Positions 35,734-44,225 of a DNA stretch of 49,072 nt are shown here, one piece after another. The position numbers and the translations under genes were made by a program. This DNA is from Myxococcales bacterium (lineage in GTDB: Bacteria; Myxococcota; Polyangia; Polyangiales; Polyangiaceae). The stretch covers positions 170,730 through 219,801 of the forward strand of contig PLXW01000022.1 of NCBI GenBank assembly GCA_003151595.1, read 5' to 3'. Each line of letters opens with the position of its first letter. Position 1 is the stretch's first letter. The notes beneath the pieces are model-generated. The model saw only the letters and a program-made list of their open reading frames with translations. It did no database searches and was not told the origin of the DNA.

Positions 35734-36246
35734 TCAGCGCGGCGCGCTCGCGAATCGATAGGTCACGGGGTCGCCGCCGTTCTTGCGCACGACGAGGTCG
35801 AGCCGCATGCGCCGCGTCTCGGCGTCGCCGTCGAGGTGCGCGGCGACGTCGTCGAGCGCGGCGTGCCAGCGTTCGACCTGCGCCGCGGCGCTGTACGAGG
35901 CGTGCATCACGCGGTCGAACGTCGCCAGGTTTCCTTCGATGACGCGATCGCGCCAGCGCACGTGATGTGGCGTTCCGTCTTTGTCTTTGGCGATCCACTC
36001 GCCGTCCTTCACCGGCACGTCCTTGCCGTCGACCTCGCGCGTGAGGTGCGCGCGAATGGTCGACGCCTCGGCGAACATGCGAAACCCGAAGACCGCGTCG
36101 GCGCGGTTCGACGCCGTCAGGATCAGCGTCGCCTGAAGCGCGATCCACGCGACCGCGAACACCACGGCCAGCGGCCGCCAACGCAATGGGGCGAGCGGGG
36201 CTCGGGAAGTTCGTGGCTGTGGTGCCGAGCTCGCGCGCATGGCCAA
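35734..36246 (-). CDS. Small single-helix partner of the HTTM protein
   Basis: 170 residues. A basic, Pro/Ala-rich N-terminus, one membrane helix (about 28-45), then a soluble domain with RADAVFGFRMFAEASTIRAHLTREVDG and a Lys/Asp-rich middle. Proteins of this size and layout commonly sit directly before HTTM genes, and the stop codon here abuts the HTTM start. I recognise no catalytic motif. Likely an obligatory partner, perhaps presenting a substrate or stabilising the membrane protein. Start ATG 36246 or the second ATG six bases later. Confidence 0.6.
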   Translation of the reverse strand: MAMRASSAPQPRTSRAPLAPLRWRPLAVVFAVAWIALQATLILTASNRADAVFGFRMFAEASTIRAHLTREVDGKDVPVKDGEWIAKDKDGTPHHVRWRDRVIEGNLATFDRVMHASYSAAAQVERWHAALDDVAAHLDGDAETRRMRLDLVVRKNGGDPVTYRFASAPR

Positions 36247-36350
36247 GGAGACGGGGGTGGAGGATACCGGGACGGAGGCTCGCGCGGTTGCTCGGCCTTT
36301 TCAAACAAAACTCGCGATCGTGGCGCCGGCATGCCACGATCTCATTTCTC

Positions 36351-37796
36351 GTGCGGATTCCCCGGTTTTTCAAGCAGTTCGTGGGTCTCTCGGCGCTCCC
36401 GCTCCTGGTCTCGGCCGGGTCGGCGTGTGGCGATACGACCCCGGTGAGAGCGCGCGCTGCCTCGGCTGACGAGGTGGTGGCGCCGCGCGTGGCGCGTGCG
36501 CGCGTGCAGACGACGTCGGGTACGGCGCCGGCGAGTCCGGGCGAGGCCTTGCCGCACCCGGTGCTGGCGGCGCTCGCCGGCGGGGACGGCGTTCGCGTCG
36601 CGGGGGTCGACGCGGCGATGGAGAACGGCGGCGCGCTGAAGCACTTCTACGAGGCGCTGGCGCGCGTCGACGCCGGTCAGTCGCACGACGACGTGACCAT
36701 CCTCCACTTCGGCGACTCGCACACCGCGGCCGACTACGAGACGGGCCCTCTCCGCCGCGCGCTCCAAGCGCGCTTTGGTGAAGGGGGGCGCGGGTTCGTC
36801 GCCGTCGGCGAGCCGTGGAAGCACTACGTACAAGAAGGGGTGCGGAGCGGCAGCTCGCACGATTGGTCGCCCGAGCGCTCGCATCCGACGAAGGGGTCGA
36901 AGGGGCGGCTCGTGGGCGACGGGATGTACGGCCTCGGCGGCGTCGCGATTCACACCAGCAGCGCAGGGGCGCGCGCGTGGACGGAGCTCACGGCGAAGTC
37001 GTCGCGGGTCGAGGTCGCGTACCTGCAGCAGCCGCGCGGCGGATCGTTCGACGTCTTCATCGACGGCGCGCGCGCGGGGCACGTGTCGTCGCGCGGCGCG
37101 AACGGATCGGCGTGGCGCGCGTTCGCGGCGAACGACGGCCCGCACCGCGTCGAGGTCGATGCCGTCGGCGACGGCGATGTTCGCGTCTTCGGCGCGCTGC
37201 TCGATCGCGATCAGGTGGGGCTCACGTACGACGCGCTCGGCATCAACGGCGCGCGCGTCACCAACGCGCTGGCGTGGGACGAGGCGCACATGGCCGAGCA
37301 GATCCGCCATCGCGCGCCCGACCTGGTCGTCCTGGCGTACGGCACCAACGAGAGCGGCGACACCGACGTCCCCATCGAGACGTACGAACGCCAGCTCGTC
37401 GATCTCCTCGGTCGCGTCGCGCGCGCGGCGCCCAGCGCGTCGTGCATGCTCCTCGGGCCGCCCGATCGCGCCGTCCGCACGCGCGAAGGGTGGGGGACGG
37501 TGTCGCGACTGCTCGACATCATCGCCACGCAGCGCCGCGTCGCGCAGGCAGCGGGGTGCGCGTTCTTCGATCAGCTCGAGGCGATGGGCGGGCCGGGGAC
37601 GATCTCGCAGTGGGCCGACGAGCCGCAGCCGCGCGCGCAACGCGATCGCGTGCACCTCACGCGCGAGGGGTACACGCAGCTGGGGAGCGCCGTCGCGGCC
37701 GATCTGATCCACAGCTACGGCGCGTGGCGAATCGAGACGGGCCTCGCGCCGCCGGCCGCGACGACCGCCGATCTCTCCCCGCCTCCGTCGCGATGA
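36351..37796 (+). CDS. SGNH/GDSL hydrolase lipoprotein or exported protein (first of two)
   Basis: 481 residues. Export signal with a possible lipobox SAGSAC (Cys26), an Ala-rich linker, then an SGNH domain: block I HFGDSHTAADYETG with Ser123, block III AYGTNESGD (about 328-336) and the Asp/His pair in DRVHLT (Asp432, His435). Exported SGNH proteins remove or add O-acetyl groups on surface glycans, often with an MBOAT partner; an MBOAT gene lies at 39554-41023. A related SGNH protein is encoded convergently at 37937-39445. The GTG start at 36351 is inferred from the signal peptide; earlier in-frame starts lie inside the divergent gene. Confidence 0.85.
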   Translation: MRIPRFFKQFVGLSALPLLVSAGSACGDTTPVRARAASADEVVAPRVARARVQTTSGTAPASPGEALPHPVLAALAGGDGVRVAGVDAAMENGGALKHFYEALARVDAGQSHDDVTILHFGDSHTAADYETGPLRRALQARFGEGGRGFVAVGEPWKHYVQEGVRSGSSHDWSPERSHPTKGSKGRLVGDGMYGLGGVAIHTSSAGARAWTELTAKSSRVEVAYLQQPRGGSFDVFIDGARAGHVSSRGANGSAWRAFAANDGPHRVEVDAVGDGDVRVFGALLDRDQVGLTYDALGINGARVTNALAWDEAHMAEQIRHRAPDLVVLAYGTNESGDTDVPIETYERQLVDLLGRVARAAPSASCMLLGPPDRAVRTREGWGTVSRLLDIIATQRRVAQAAGCAFFDQLEAMGGPGTISQWADEPQPRAQRDRVHLTREGYTQLGSAVAADLIHSYGAWRIETGLAPPAATTADLSPPPSR

Positions 37797-37930
37797 CGTT
37801 GCCGAAACGTCGCGGCGGCGTGCAGACGCCGAACGCGGACCTGCTCGACTACCGGCAGATCGGGAACGTCCTCTTGACGGTGAGCAAGGCGCTGCCGGCG
37901 GGCGTGCCCAACGACATCAACGCGCACTGA
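37793..37930 (+). CDS. 45-residue coupled ORF, unknown
   Basis: Starts ATGA, overlapping the SGNH stop, and encodes a small basic protein (MTLPKRRGGVQTPNADLLD at the start, KALPAGVPNDINAH at the end). The ATGA coupling is like that of several real gene pairs here. It has no membrane helix, signal or known motif, and ends six bp before the convergent SGNH gene. It may be real or a chance frame. Confidence 0.4.
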   Translation: MTLPKRRGGVQTPNADLLDYRQIGNVLLTVSKALPAGVPNDINAH

Positions 37931-37936
37931 CGCACG

Positions 37937-39445
37937 TCACGGCGGCGGGACTTGCGCCGCGGGCAACGGCGGCGCGTCGCGGTGCGTGGACACGTACGCC
38001 TGATACCCCGCGAAGATCGCGCCTGAAAAAAGATTGCCCAGGATCTCCGCGCCCGCCGGCGTCGGGTGCGAGAGATCGTTGTTCCCGAGCTGCGGGCGCG
38101 TGTGGCGCCACTTGGCCATCGTGCCGCGGCCGCCCATCGCGTCGTACGTGCTCCAGAAGGCGACGCCGTGCGCCTTCGCCGCCGCGCGCTGCCCGTCGAT
38201 GATGCGCTCGATGACGGGGCTCGTCTTCAGCTCGCCGTCGCTCCCCTTGATGGCGCGATCGAGCGGCGACGCGACGAGGATGGGCACGCCCGGCGCGGCC
38301 TTCTGCACCTCGTCGATCAGCGTCCCGAACACCGGCGCGTATGCCTCCGCGCGGATCGTCGTGTCCTCGCTCTCGTTGGTCCCGAACTGGAGCACGATGA
38401 GCGACGGGTCACGGAGCTTCATCTCGTCGGCCCAATCGTTCGCGTCTTCCGCCGACCAGAACGAGGCGCGCGCGGCGTGAGCGCCGAGCGCGTCGTAGAC
38501 CACGCCGGGGCGATCGCGCTCGAGCGCCACGCCGAAGAGGCGCACGTCGCCGTCGCCGAGCGACCGGACCGACAGCGACCCGCGCCCGTCCGCCATGTGA
38601 ATCGACTTCACCCGCTGGACCTTCGCGTCGCCGCGCGTCGAGAGCTTCTCCGGATCGTGCCCCGTCGCGCTCAGCATCACGCTGCCGCCGTGCGGTTGCT
38701 CCAGGTAGTAGAGATCGAACCGCGACACGTTGCGCCCGTAGTCGCCGTCCGCGCGGGTAGAGAAGAACGCCGTCGCCGCGCTGGTCGTGTGGAAGCTGAC
38801 GCCGCCGAGCCCGAAGACGTGATCGTCGGGCCACGGGCCGGTGAGCTTGTTCGCGCTCCAACCGTCAGAGGCGCTGTGGGCGATGTCGTTCTGGAAGTAC
38901 CACTCCCACGGGTTCGCCAGCAGGATGAACCCGTGCCCCGCGTCGCCGAAGCGTTCCTGCATCCGGCGGCGCATCGTGCCGCTGATCAGGTCGCCGGCGA
39001 TGACCGAGTCGCCGTAGTGGAGGATGCGCGTCACGGAGAACGGCTCCTTGCGAAGCGTCTTGGCGAGGCTCGCGTAGAACGGGTCCATCGCGTGAGCGGC
39101 GCCTGAATCGCCGGTCACGGGATCGACGATGGCGATCGTGCCGTTGGTCTTGGCGAGCGCGTCGGGGTCGAGCGCTTCGCTGGCGTGCGTGGCCGGGAGC
39201 GCGTTGGTGATCACGGCGTCGTTCTCGGTCGCGCCGAGCTTCTGATCGCCCACGGCGAACGCGGCTTGCGGCGCCGGAGCGCGCGGATCGCCCACGCTCT
39301 CCGGCTCTTCGTCTACTTCCCACGGCGCGTGCGCCACGCGCAGGGCGCGCAGCTTCGGCGTGGTGTACGGCACGGCGAGGATCACCAGCATCGTCACCAA
39401 CGCCATCGTCGTCTTGTTCGCCAGCGGGTGCGCCGTCACGGTCAC
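37937..39445 (-). CDS. Exported SGNH/GDSL hydrolase (second of two)
   Basis: 502 residues. An N-terminal membrane or uncleaved signal helix (about 12-28), a Pro/Ala linker, then the SGNH domain: RILHYGDSVIAGD with Ser147, LQFGTNESEDT and the Asp/His pair in NNDLSHPTPAG. The body shares landmarks with the first SGNH protein (YLEQPHGGS versus YLQQPRGGS, GDGDVRLFG versus GDGDVRVFG), so they are paralogues. GTG 39445 is chosen for the GGGAGGAA site just before it; the longer open frame upstream runs antisense to the MBOAT gene. Probable role: O-acyl transfer or hydrolysis on surface polysaccharide. Confidence 0.85.
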   Translation of the reverse strand: MTVTAHPLANKTTMALVTMLVILAVPYTTPKLRALRVAHAPWEVDEEPESVGDPRAPAPQAAFAVGDQKLGATENDAVITNALPATHASEALDPDALAKTNGTIAIVDPVTGDSGAAHAMDPFYASLAKTLRKEPFSVTRILHYGDSVIAGDLISGTMRRRMQERFGDAGHGFILLANPWEWYFQNDIAHSASDGWSANKLTGPWPDDHVFGLGGVSFHTTSAATAFFSTRADGDYGRNVSRFDLYYLEQPHGGSVMLSATGHDPEKLSTRGDAKVQRVKSIHMADGRGSLSVRSLGDGDVRLFGVALERDRPGVVYDALGAHAARASFWSAEDANDWADEMKLRDPSLIVLQFGTNESEDTTIRAEAYAPVFGTLIDEVQKAAPGVPILVASPLDRAIKGSDGELKTSPVIERIIDGQRAAAKAHGVAFWSTYDAMGGRGTMAKWRHTRPQLGNNDLSHPTPAGAEILGNLFSGAIFAGYQAYVSTHRDAPPLPAAQVPPP

Positions 39446-39492
39446 CAAACGTTCCTCCCCGCACTTAAGCCCGCCGCGCGCGCCAGCGCCAA

Positions 39493-39530
39493 GAACGCGC
39501 GCGCTTTTTTTCCCGGACGCGCGCGCGCGT
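39493..39530. promoter_or_regulatory. 12-bp stem with T-rich loop in the SGNH/MBOAT divergent promoter
   Basis: GAACGCGCGCGC (39493-39504) and GCGCGCGCGTTC (39519-39530) are perfect inverted repeats around a 14-nt loop starting with seven T. The alternating CG arms could also adopt unusual DNA forms. It ends 23 bp before the MBOAT ATG, so it lies in that leader or at the promoter. Confidence 0.6.
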
Positions 39531-39553
39531 TCTACACGTGAGGGGATCCCTCC

Positions 39554-41023
39554 ATGCTGTTCAACAGCAGCCTCTACGGCGCGTTCCTTCTCGCGACGTT
39601 CATCGTCTTCTGGTCGCTGCGCACTAGGCGCCTCGCGCGATCGATCTTCCTCGTCCTCGCCAGCTACGGCTTCTACGTCTTCGGGACGTGGGACGCGGCG
39701 CGCGAGCAGGCCGTTCCGCTCGGCCCGATCGGCTGGAGCATCCTCTGCTTCGGGATCATCTTCGTCGGCAGCACGCTCGACTACTTCCTCGGCCGCATGC
39801 TCGGGCGGGTCCAGGACCCCTCGAAGCGCAAAGCGCTCTTGCTCGTCTCGATCGTCTACTACCTGGGCGTCCTCTCGCTCTTCAAGTACTTCAACTTCGC
39901 GATCGACTCGATCCACGATCTTTTCGCCCTCTTCGGCGTCGACGTGGCGGTCACGCACCTGCGCCTCGTGCTGCCGTTCGGCATCTCGTTCTTCACGTTC
40001 GAGACGATGAGCTACACGATCGACGTCTACCGGCGCGACATCGAGCCGTGCGATCGCTACGTCGACTACCTCCTCTTCGTCTGCTTCTTCCCGCACCTCG
40101 TCGCCGGGCCGATCGTCCGCCCGCGCCAGATGCTCCCGCAGCTCGCGAAGGAACCGGTGGCCGACGTGGACATGCAGGCGCGGGGCATGTGGCTGATCGC
40201 GCTGGGCCTCGCGAAGAAGATCGGAATCGGCGACTACCTCGCCATCAACCTCGTCTCGCGCGTCTTCGACAGCCCCGAGCGGTACTCGTCGCTGGAGTGC
40301 CTGGTCGCCGTCTACGCCTACGCGATCCAGATCTACTGCGACTTCTCCGGCTACACCGACATCGCCATCGGGAGCGCGGCGCTCTTCGGCTACGAGCTCC
40401 CGAAGAACTTCGACGCGCCGTACACCGCGCAGGACCTCCAGGACTTCTGGCGTCGCTGGCACATCTCGCTCTCGTCGTGGCTGCGCGATTACCTCTACGT
40501 GCCGCTCGGCGGATCGCGCGGGAGCGCGTGGAAGACGTACCGCAACCTGATGATCACGATGCTGCTCGGAGGCCTGTGGCACGGCGCTTCGTGGAACTTC
40601 GTCGTGTGGGGATTCCTTCACGGCGTGGCGCTGGCCGCGACGCGAATGTGGCAACGCGCGCGCGGGCGCAGCGACCGTGCGCGCGACCCGCGCTTCGCCT
40701 GGCTGCGTGTGGCGCTGACGTTCCAGTACGTGTGCTTCGCGTGGGTTTTCTTCCGCGCGCCGAGCTTCGGTCACGCGACGCTGCTTCTTTCGCGCGTCGC
40801 GCGCGGGACGCTCACGTACGTGAACCTGCCGGCGCAGGTGGTGCTCGTGCTCGCGATCGGAATGCTCACGCACTTCGTTCCGCAGCGCTGGTACGAGGCG
40901 CTGCGGGAGCGCTTCGTCCGCACGCCGGCCATCGCCCAGGGGGTCGTGCTCGCGCTCGCGGCGTACGCGATTCATCGCGTGGCGGCAGCAAAAGCAGAGC
41001 CGTTCGTCTACGGGCAGTTCTGA
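39554..41023 (+). CDS. MBOAT-family membrane O-acyltransferase
   Basis: 489 residues with about ten to twelve membrane helices. Family features: GISFFTFETMSYTIDVYRRDIEP, FPHLVAGPIVRPR, the amphipathic segment DFWRRWHISLSSWLRDYLYVPLGG and the catalytic His in GGLWHGASWNF (about residue 343). Relatives DltB, AlgI and PatA move acyl groups across the inner membrane to exported glycans. The neighbouring SGNH hydrolases are the expected periplasmic partners, but the identity of the polymer is not visible, since no synthesis cluster is present. Divergent from the second SGNH gene; two further genes follow on the same strand. Confidence 0.93.
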   Translation: MLFNSSLYGAFLLATFIVFWSLRTRRLARSIFLVLASYGFYVFGTWDAAREQAVPLGPIGWSILCFGIIFVGSTLDYFLGRMLGRVQDPSKRKALLLVSIVYYLGVLSLFKYFNFAIDSIHDLFALFGVDVAVTHLRLVLPFGISFFTFETMSYTIDVYRRDIEPCDRYVDYLLFVCFFPHLVAGPIVRPRQMLPQLAKEPVADVDMQARGMWLIALGLAKKIGIGDYLAINLVSRVFDSPERYSSLECLVAVYAYAIQIYCDFSGYTDIAIGSAALFGYELPKNFDAPYTAQDLQDFWRRWHISLSSWLRDYLYVPLGGSRGSAWKTYRNLMITMLLGGLWHGASWNFVVWGFLHGVALAATRMWQRARGRSDRARDPRFAWLRVALTFQYVCFAWVFFRAPSFGHATLLLSRVARGTLTYVNLPAQVVLVLAIGMLTHFVPQRWYEALRERFVRTPAIAQGVVLALAAYAIHRVAAAKAEPFVYGQF

Positions 41024-41077
41024 TCGCGGAACTCGTCGCGAGGGCGCGCGGTCTCGTGGTAGTCGAAGCGCGAAGCC

Positions 41078-41557
41078 ATGGATCCGAAGCCTGACCACGA
41101 CACACGGAGCGCGCTCCTCCCGCGCATCTTCGGCAGCCTCGATCTCGTCGCCGCATTCGTCGTGGGGCTCGCCGTTTTCGCGGGGCTCCCGTCGCGATGG
41201 TGGCTGGTCGATGTGCCTGGAGCGATCGTGACTGCGCTCTTCGCGGGCGCAGGCGTCGGCCTCTGGATGCGCGCGCCGTGGGGCGAGCGGGTCGCGCGGG
41301 CGGCGTCGATGGTGGCGCTCGTGATCGGCCTCGTGCTGGTCGCGACGCTGGCGTTCACCGCGAGCTACTTGAGCGGCATCTACGGCCCCGTCGGGCGTGG
41401 CGGCGCGGTCATCCTCGTGCTCGTCGCGGCGCTGGCGCTGGCGTACCTCGTCGCGCTCCCGGCGTGGCAGCTTCTGTGGCTCGGTCCCGCGCGCCACGGG
41501 TTCACGCGCGCCGCGCCACCGGCTCGCGCTGCCGGCGGAAGCGAAGAGCGCGCGTGA
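41078..41557 (+). CDS. Small four-helix membrane protein
   Basis: 159 residues with about four hydrophobic helices (roughly 20-40, 45-63, 75-100 and 105-130), short charged termini and no known motif. It lies 54 bp after the MBOAT gene, and its stop overlaps the next start as GTGA. Position suggests a structural partner of the acylation system or of the toroid protein. No function can be assigned from sequence. Confidence 0.65.
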   Translation: MDPKPDHDTRSALLPRIFGSLDLVAAFVVGLAVFAGLPSRWWLVDVPGAIVTALFAGAGVGLWMRAPWGERVARAASMVALVIGLVLVATLAFTASYLSGIYGPVGRGGAVILVLVAALALAYLVALPAWQLLWLGPARHGFTRAAPPARAAGGSEERA

Positions 41558-43191
41558 CCTTTCGATCGCTCGCGCGGCTCCTCGGCGCGTACTTCGCGAT
41601 CCTCGTCGTGGCGTGCGTCGTCGTGCGCTGGTGGGTCTCGCTCCGCGTCGTCGACGGAGAAGTGATCACCAGCGCATGGAAGAAGGGGCAGATCACGACG
41701 CGCCTCGTGAACCGAAAGATGGCCGACGCCTCGTTCGCCGGCATCGAGGTCGTCGACGAGAAGGTCGTCGCCGAAGGTCCGCTCGTCACGTCGCCCGAGG
41801 CGGTCTTCGCGATGTCGATCGTCTCCAGCCGCGACGGCGTGAAGGCGACGCTCGGCGACAAGACCGCGTACGTCACTCCCGACGAGCTCCTCGCGCGCCA
41901 AGCGTACGACCACGGCTTCACCATCCCGAGCCTCTCGCTCTCGCTCGGCGTCGACGTCGCGCTCATCGAGGCGCTCCTCGCCGAAAGTCTCGAGACCACG
42001 GTCCCGAACCTTCGCGCGCACGCGAAGTTCCGGCGGATTCGCACGGCGCGCGCGCGCACGACGCCGCAACCGTTCGGCGCGACCACACCCGATTCGATCA
42101 CGCCCGACATGCTCCGCAGCGCGGCCATCGATGCGGCGCGTTTCCTCGCGCGCGGCGTGGCCGCCGACGGGCGCTTCCGTTACCTGGTCGACGCGCCGAC
42201 GAACCGATCGCTCCCCGGCTACGACTGGCCGCGCCACGCCGGCGCCACGTTCTTCCTCGCGCAGGCCGCCGACGTCTCGCACGATCCCGCCCTGCGCGGC
42301 GCAGCGCTTCGCGCGGCCAGCTACCTGCGCGATCACGCGACGGTCGATTGCGGCGCGTACAGGTGCATCGGCCAGGACAACGTGGTCGACGTGGGCTCGT
42401 CGGCGCTCGGGCTCATCGCCATGAACGAGGTCGCGCGCACGGGGCTCGACCCGACGTACCGCGCGCGGGTCGAAGAGCTCGCGAGCTTCCTGCGATCGCA
42501 GGAGCGCGCCGACGGCGAGTTCATGCATCAGTACGATCGCCGCGCGAAGAAGCCGATCGACGTGCAGTTCCTCTACTACTCGGGCGAAGCGACGCTCGCC
42601 CTCGCGCGCGCCTTCGCGCTCACCGGCGACGCGGCCGACAAGGACGGCGCATCACGCGGTCTCGCGCACCTCGTCGGCCCGGCGTGGAGCTTCTTTGGCG
42701 ACCGGTACTACTTCGGCGAAGAGCACTGGACCTGCCAGGCGATGAGCGAGCTGTGGAGCACCGCGCCCGACGCGAAGGCGCTCTCGTTCTGCGAGCGATG
42801 GCAGGCGTACGGACGCAACATGATGTTCGGCCCCGACGACACGCCGTACGACGCCGACGGCGCGTACGGAGCGGGCCCCGTCATCACCCCTCGGCTCACG
42901 CCCGTCGCGAGTCGGTGTGAAGCGGGCGTCGCCACGCTCGACGCCATGGCTCGCGCGAACAGCGATTCAAGAGAGCAGGCCGCGCTGGCGTCGCAGCTTC
43001 GGCGGTCTCTCGCGCTCCTCTTGCGGCAGCAGTTCCGTCCCGGGATGACGCACTTGTTCGCCGATCCCGCCGCCGTCGCCGGCGCGTTTCCCGGGAGCGC
43101 GGTCGATTGGCAGCTCCGCATCGACTACGCCCAGCACGCCGGTAGTGCGATGTTCCGCGCAGCCGAATCGAGCGCATTTGCGCATCATTGA
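41554..43191 (+). CDS. Membrane-anchored toroid protein, paralogue of the 24133-25992 product
   Basis: 545 residues. An N-terminal membrane helix (about 8-30) replaces the lipoprotein signal of its paralogue. A mixed region follows to about residue 180, with a TAYVTPDELL segment comparable to the other protein's LGWVLPSEVLL. The remainder is an (alpha/alpha) toroid with DWPRHAGATFFLAQAAD, FLYYSGEATLALARA and RIDYAQHAGSAMF, matching the paralogue's three landmarks. GTG 41554 overlaps the previous stop. It closes the MBOAT transcript. A glycan-related activity is inferred from the fold and both neighbourhoods; catalytic residues cannot be named. Confidence 0.72.
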   Translation: MTFRSLARLLGAYFAILVVACVVVRWWVSLRVVDGEVITSAWKKGQITTRLVNRKMADASFAGIEVVDEKVVAEGPLVTSPEAVFAMSIVSSRDGVKATLGDKTAYVTPDELLARQAYDHGFTIPSLSLSLGVDVALIEALLAESLETTVPNLRAHAKFRRIRTARARTTPQPFGATTPDSITPDMLRSAAIDAARFLARGVAADGRFRYLVDAPTNRSLPGYDWPRHAGATFFLAQAADVSHDPALRGAALRAASYLRDHATVDCGAYRCIGQDNVVDVGSSALGLIAMNEVARTGLDPTYRARVEELASFLRSQERADGEFMHQYDRRAKKPIDVQFLYYSGEATLALARAFALTGDAADKDGASRGLAHLVGPAWSFFGDRYYFGEEHWTCQAMSELWSTAPDAKALSFCERWQAYGRNMMFGPDDTPYDADGAYGAGPVITPRLTPVASRCEAGVATLDAMARANSDSREQAALASQLRRSLALLLRQQFRPGMTHLFADPAAVAGAFPGSAVDWQLRIDYAQHAGSAMFRAAESSAFAHH

Positions 43192-43897
43192 GCGCAAGAT
43201 CGACGCAGTTTGCGCACGGGCCCGGTGCCCAGCGGGCACCAACAACAAGAACGAGCCTCTGACTCCGCTGTCAGAGGCGGTGGGACCCAGTCAAGAAACG
43301 TGTCGAAAAAGTTGGTGCAGGGTTAATCACGCGCTACGATCAATTTGTGATGCGAGCGATCTAGGGCGAAGCAACACCCGCACACGCATCACTTCCCGGA
43401 GGGCGATGGACGACGGTGGCGAACGGGGCGCACGAAACGCAAACAGCGGCCGAAACAAGCTGCGCGCACACGGCAACGCTGCCGGCCCACCGAAGTTCAT
43501 CAATCGTCACTCCCTCGCATCGTCGCCGAATCGCCAGCCCGATCGGCCCGCCTGGATCCCGCTGACGCGCGTTCGCCCTCTCGGCGGAGCGCTTTCGCTC
43601 GCGGCTCTTGGCGCCGGATTCATCACAGGCGGCCGCCCTTTCGCGCCGCGCGTCGCGATCGATCTGGCGAGCCTCCCGGGCACCGTGCGGCTCCAGCTCG
43701 GGTTCGGCGTCGAAGCCCGGCTCGAGCGGGCGGCGCAGATCGCTCTTTCCATACCGACTCAGAAGCGTCACAACCGAGCAGTTACGATTGAAGGAGCGGA
43801 CGCCTTTGGCGCCGTCGGCGTTGGGGGCGGGTTCCCCGGCGTCGCATTTGCATTGTTGTTTGGCAGCTGCACTCCAAGCAGCCGAAGAGGTGACTGG
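43192..43897. other. Long leader or intergenic region with two hairpins and a possible promoter
   Basis: 706 bp before the small gene at 43898. GGTGCCC/GGGCACC (43224-43240) and GCCTCTGAC/GTCAGAGGC (43255-43278) are perfect hairpins without T-runs. TTGGTG (43312-43317) and TACGAT (43335-43340), 17 bp apart, resemble a vegetative promoter. A continuous frame links an ATG at 43406, with GGAGG just before it, to the gene at 43898, so a longer protein is possible but its composition is unconvincing. Confidence 0.45.
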
Positions 43898-44155
43898 ATG
43901 AGAACTCCTGCGATCAAGAGCCTGGACAGCGTTTCTCTCGACGAGGCTCTTGCGTACCTCGACGCATCTGACGGCGATGAGCTCGGCGCGGCGTTCTCTC
44001 TCGCCACGGACCGGAACGAGCTCGGCGGGTCGGCGGAGGCGCCTGACGACGCGGAAGTTCATCACGCCTTGTTCCTCTTGCGGCGCGCGCGCGGGCTCGA
44101 GGCTCCGAGCTTCGATCTGATGCGCGTTCAGTTGAAGCGCCGCGTCGCGGCCTAG
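43898..44155 (+). CDS. Small acidic helical protein, unknown
   Basis: 85 residues, mostly helical and acidic in the middle (SLDEALAYLDASDGDELGAAF), with a basic C-terminus (RVQLKRRVAA). AGAGG stands 9 nt before the ATG at 43898. No signal, membrane segment or known motif. It converges on gene B, sharing a 70-bp gap with B's terminator. An in-frame upstream ATG at 43406 would extend it to about 250 residues, but that extension is Arg/Gly/Pro-rich in the way of non-coding high-GC frames. Function unknown. Confidence 0.6.
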   Translation: MRTPAIKSLDSVSLDEALAYLDASDGDELGAAFSLATDRNELGGSAEAPDDAEVHHALFLLRRARGLEAPSFDLMRVQLKRRVAA

Positions 44156-44171
44156 CGACGACAAAAAGAAA

Positions 44172-44211
44172 ACGGCGCGCCCCCCGTGCAACGCACGGAG
44201 GGACGCGCCGT
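44172..44211 (-). terminator. Strong rho-independent terminator of gene B
   Basis: ACGGCGCG (44172-44179) and CGCGCCGT (44204-44211) pair, and the stem continues inward through the CCCCGTGC/GCACGG region to a short AAC loop. On the minus strand the hairpin is followed at once by TTTTCTTTTTG, a good U-tract. It starts 15 bp after the gene B stop. Confidence 0.88.
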
Positions 44212-44225
44212 CGTCCCGAACGCTC

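Noticed and set aside
36351..41023. Firm assignment as peptidoglycan PatA/PatB or alginate AlgI/AlgX
   Set aside because: The family match is to MBOAT and SGNH generally; partner number and surrounding genes do not fit either system.
39446..41497. N-terminal extension of the second SGNH protein to a 1186-residue product
   Set aside because: The extension lies antisense to the MBOAT gene and is Arg/Glu/His-rich filler; a good ribosome site precedes GTG 39445, where the membrane helix begins.
43361..44191. Minus-strand frame opposite the small gene at 43898
   Set aside because: No ribosome site or motif, and it would run through the 3' end and terminator area of gene B's opposite neighbour.
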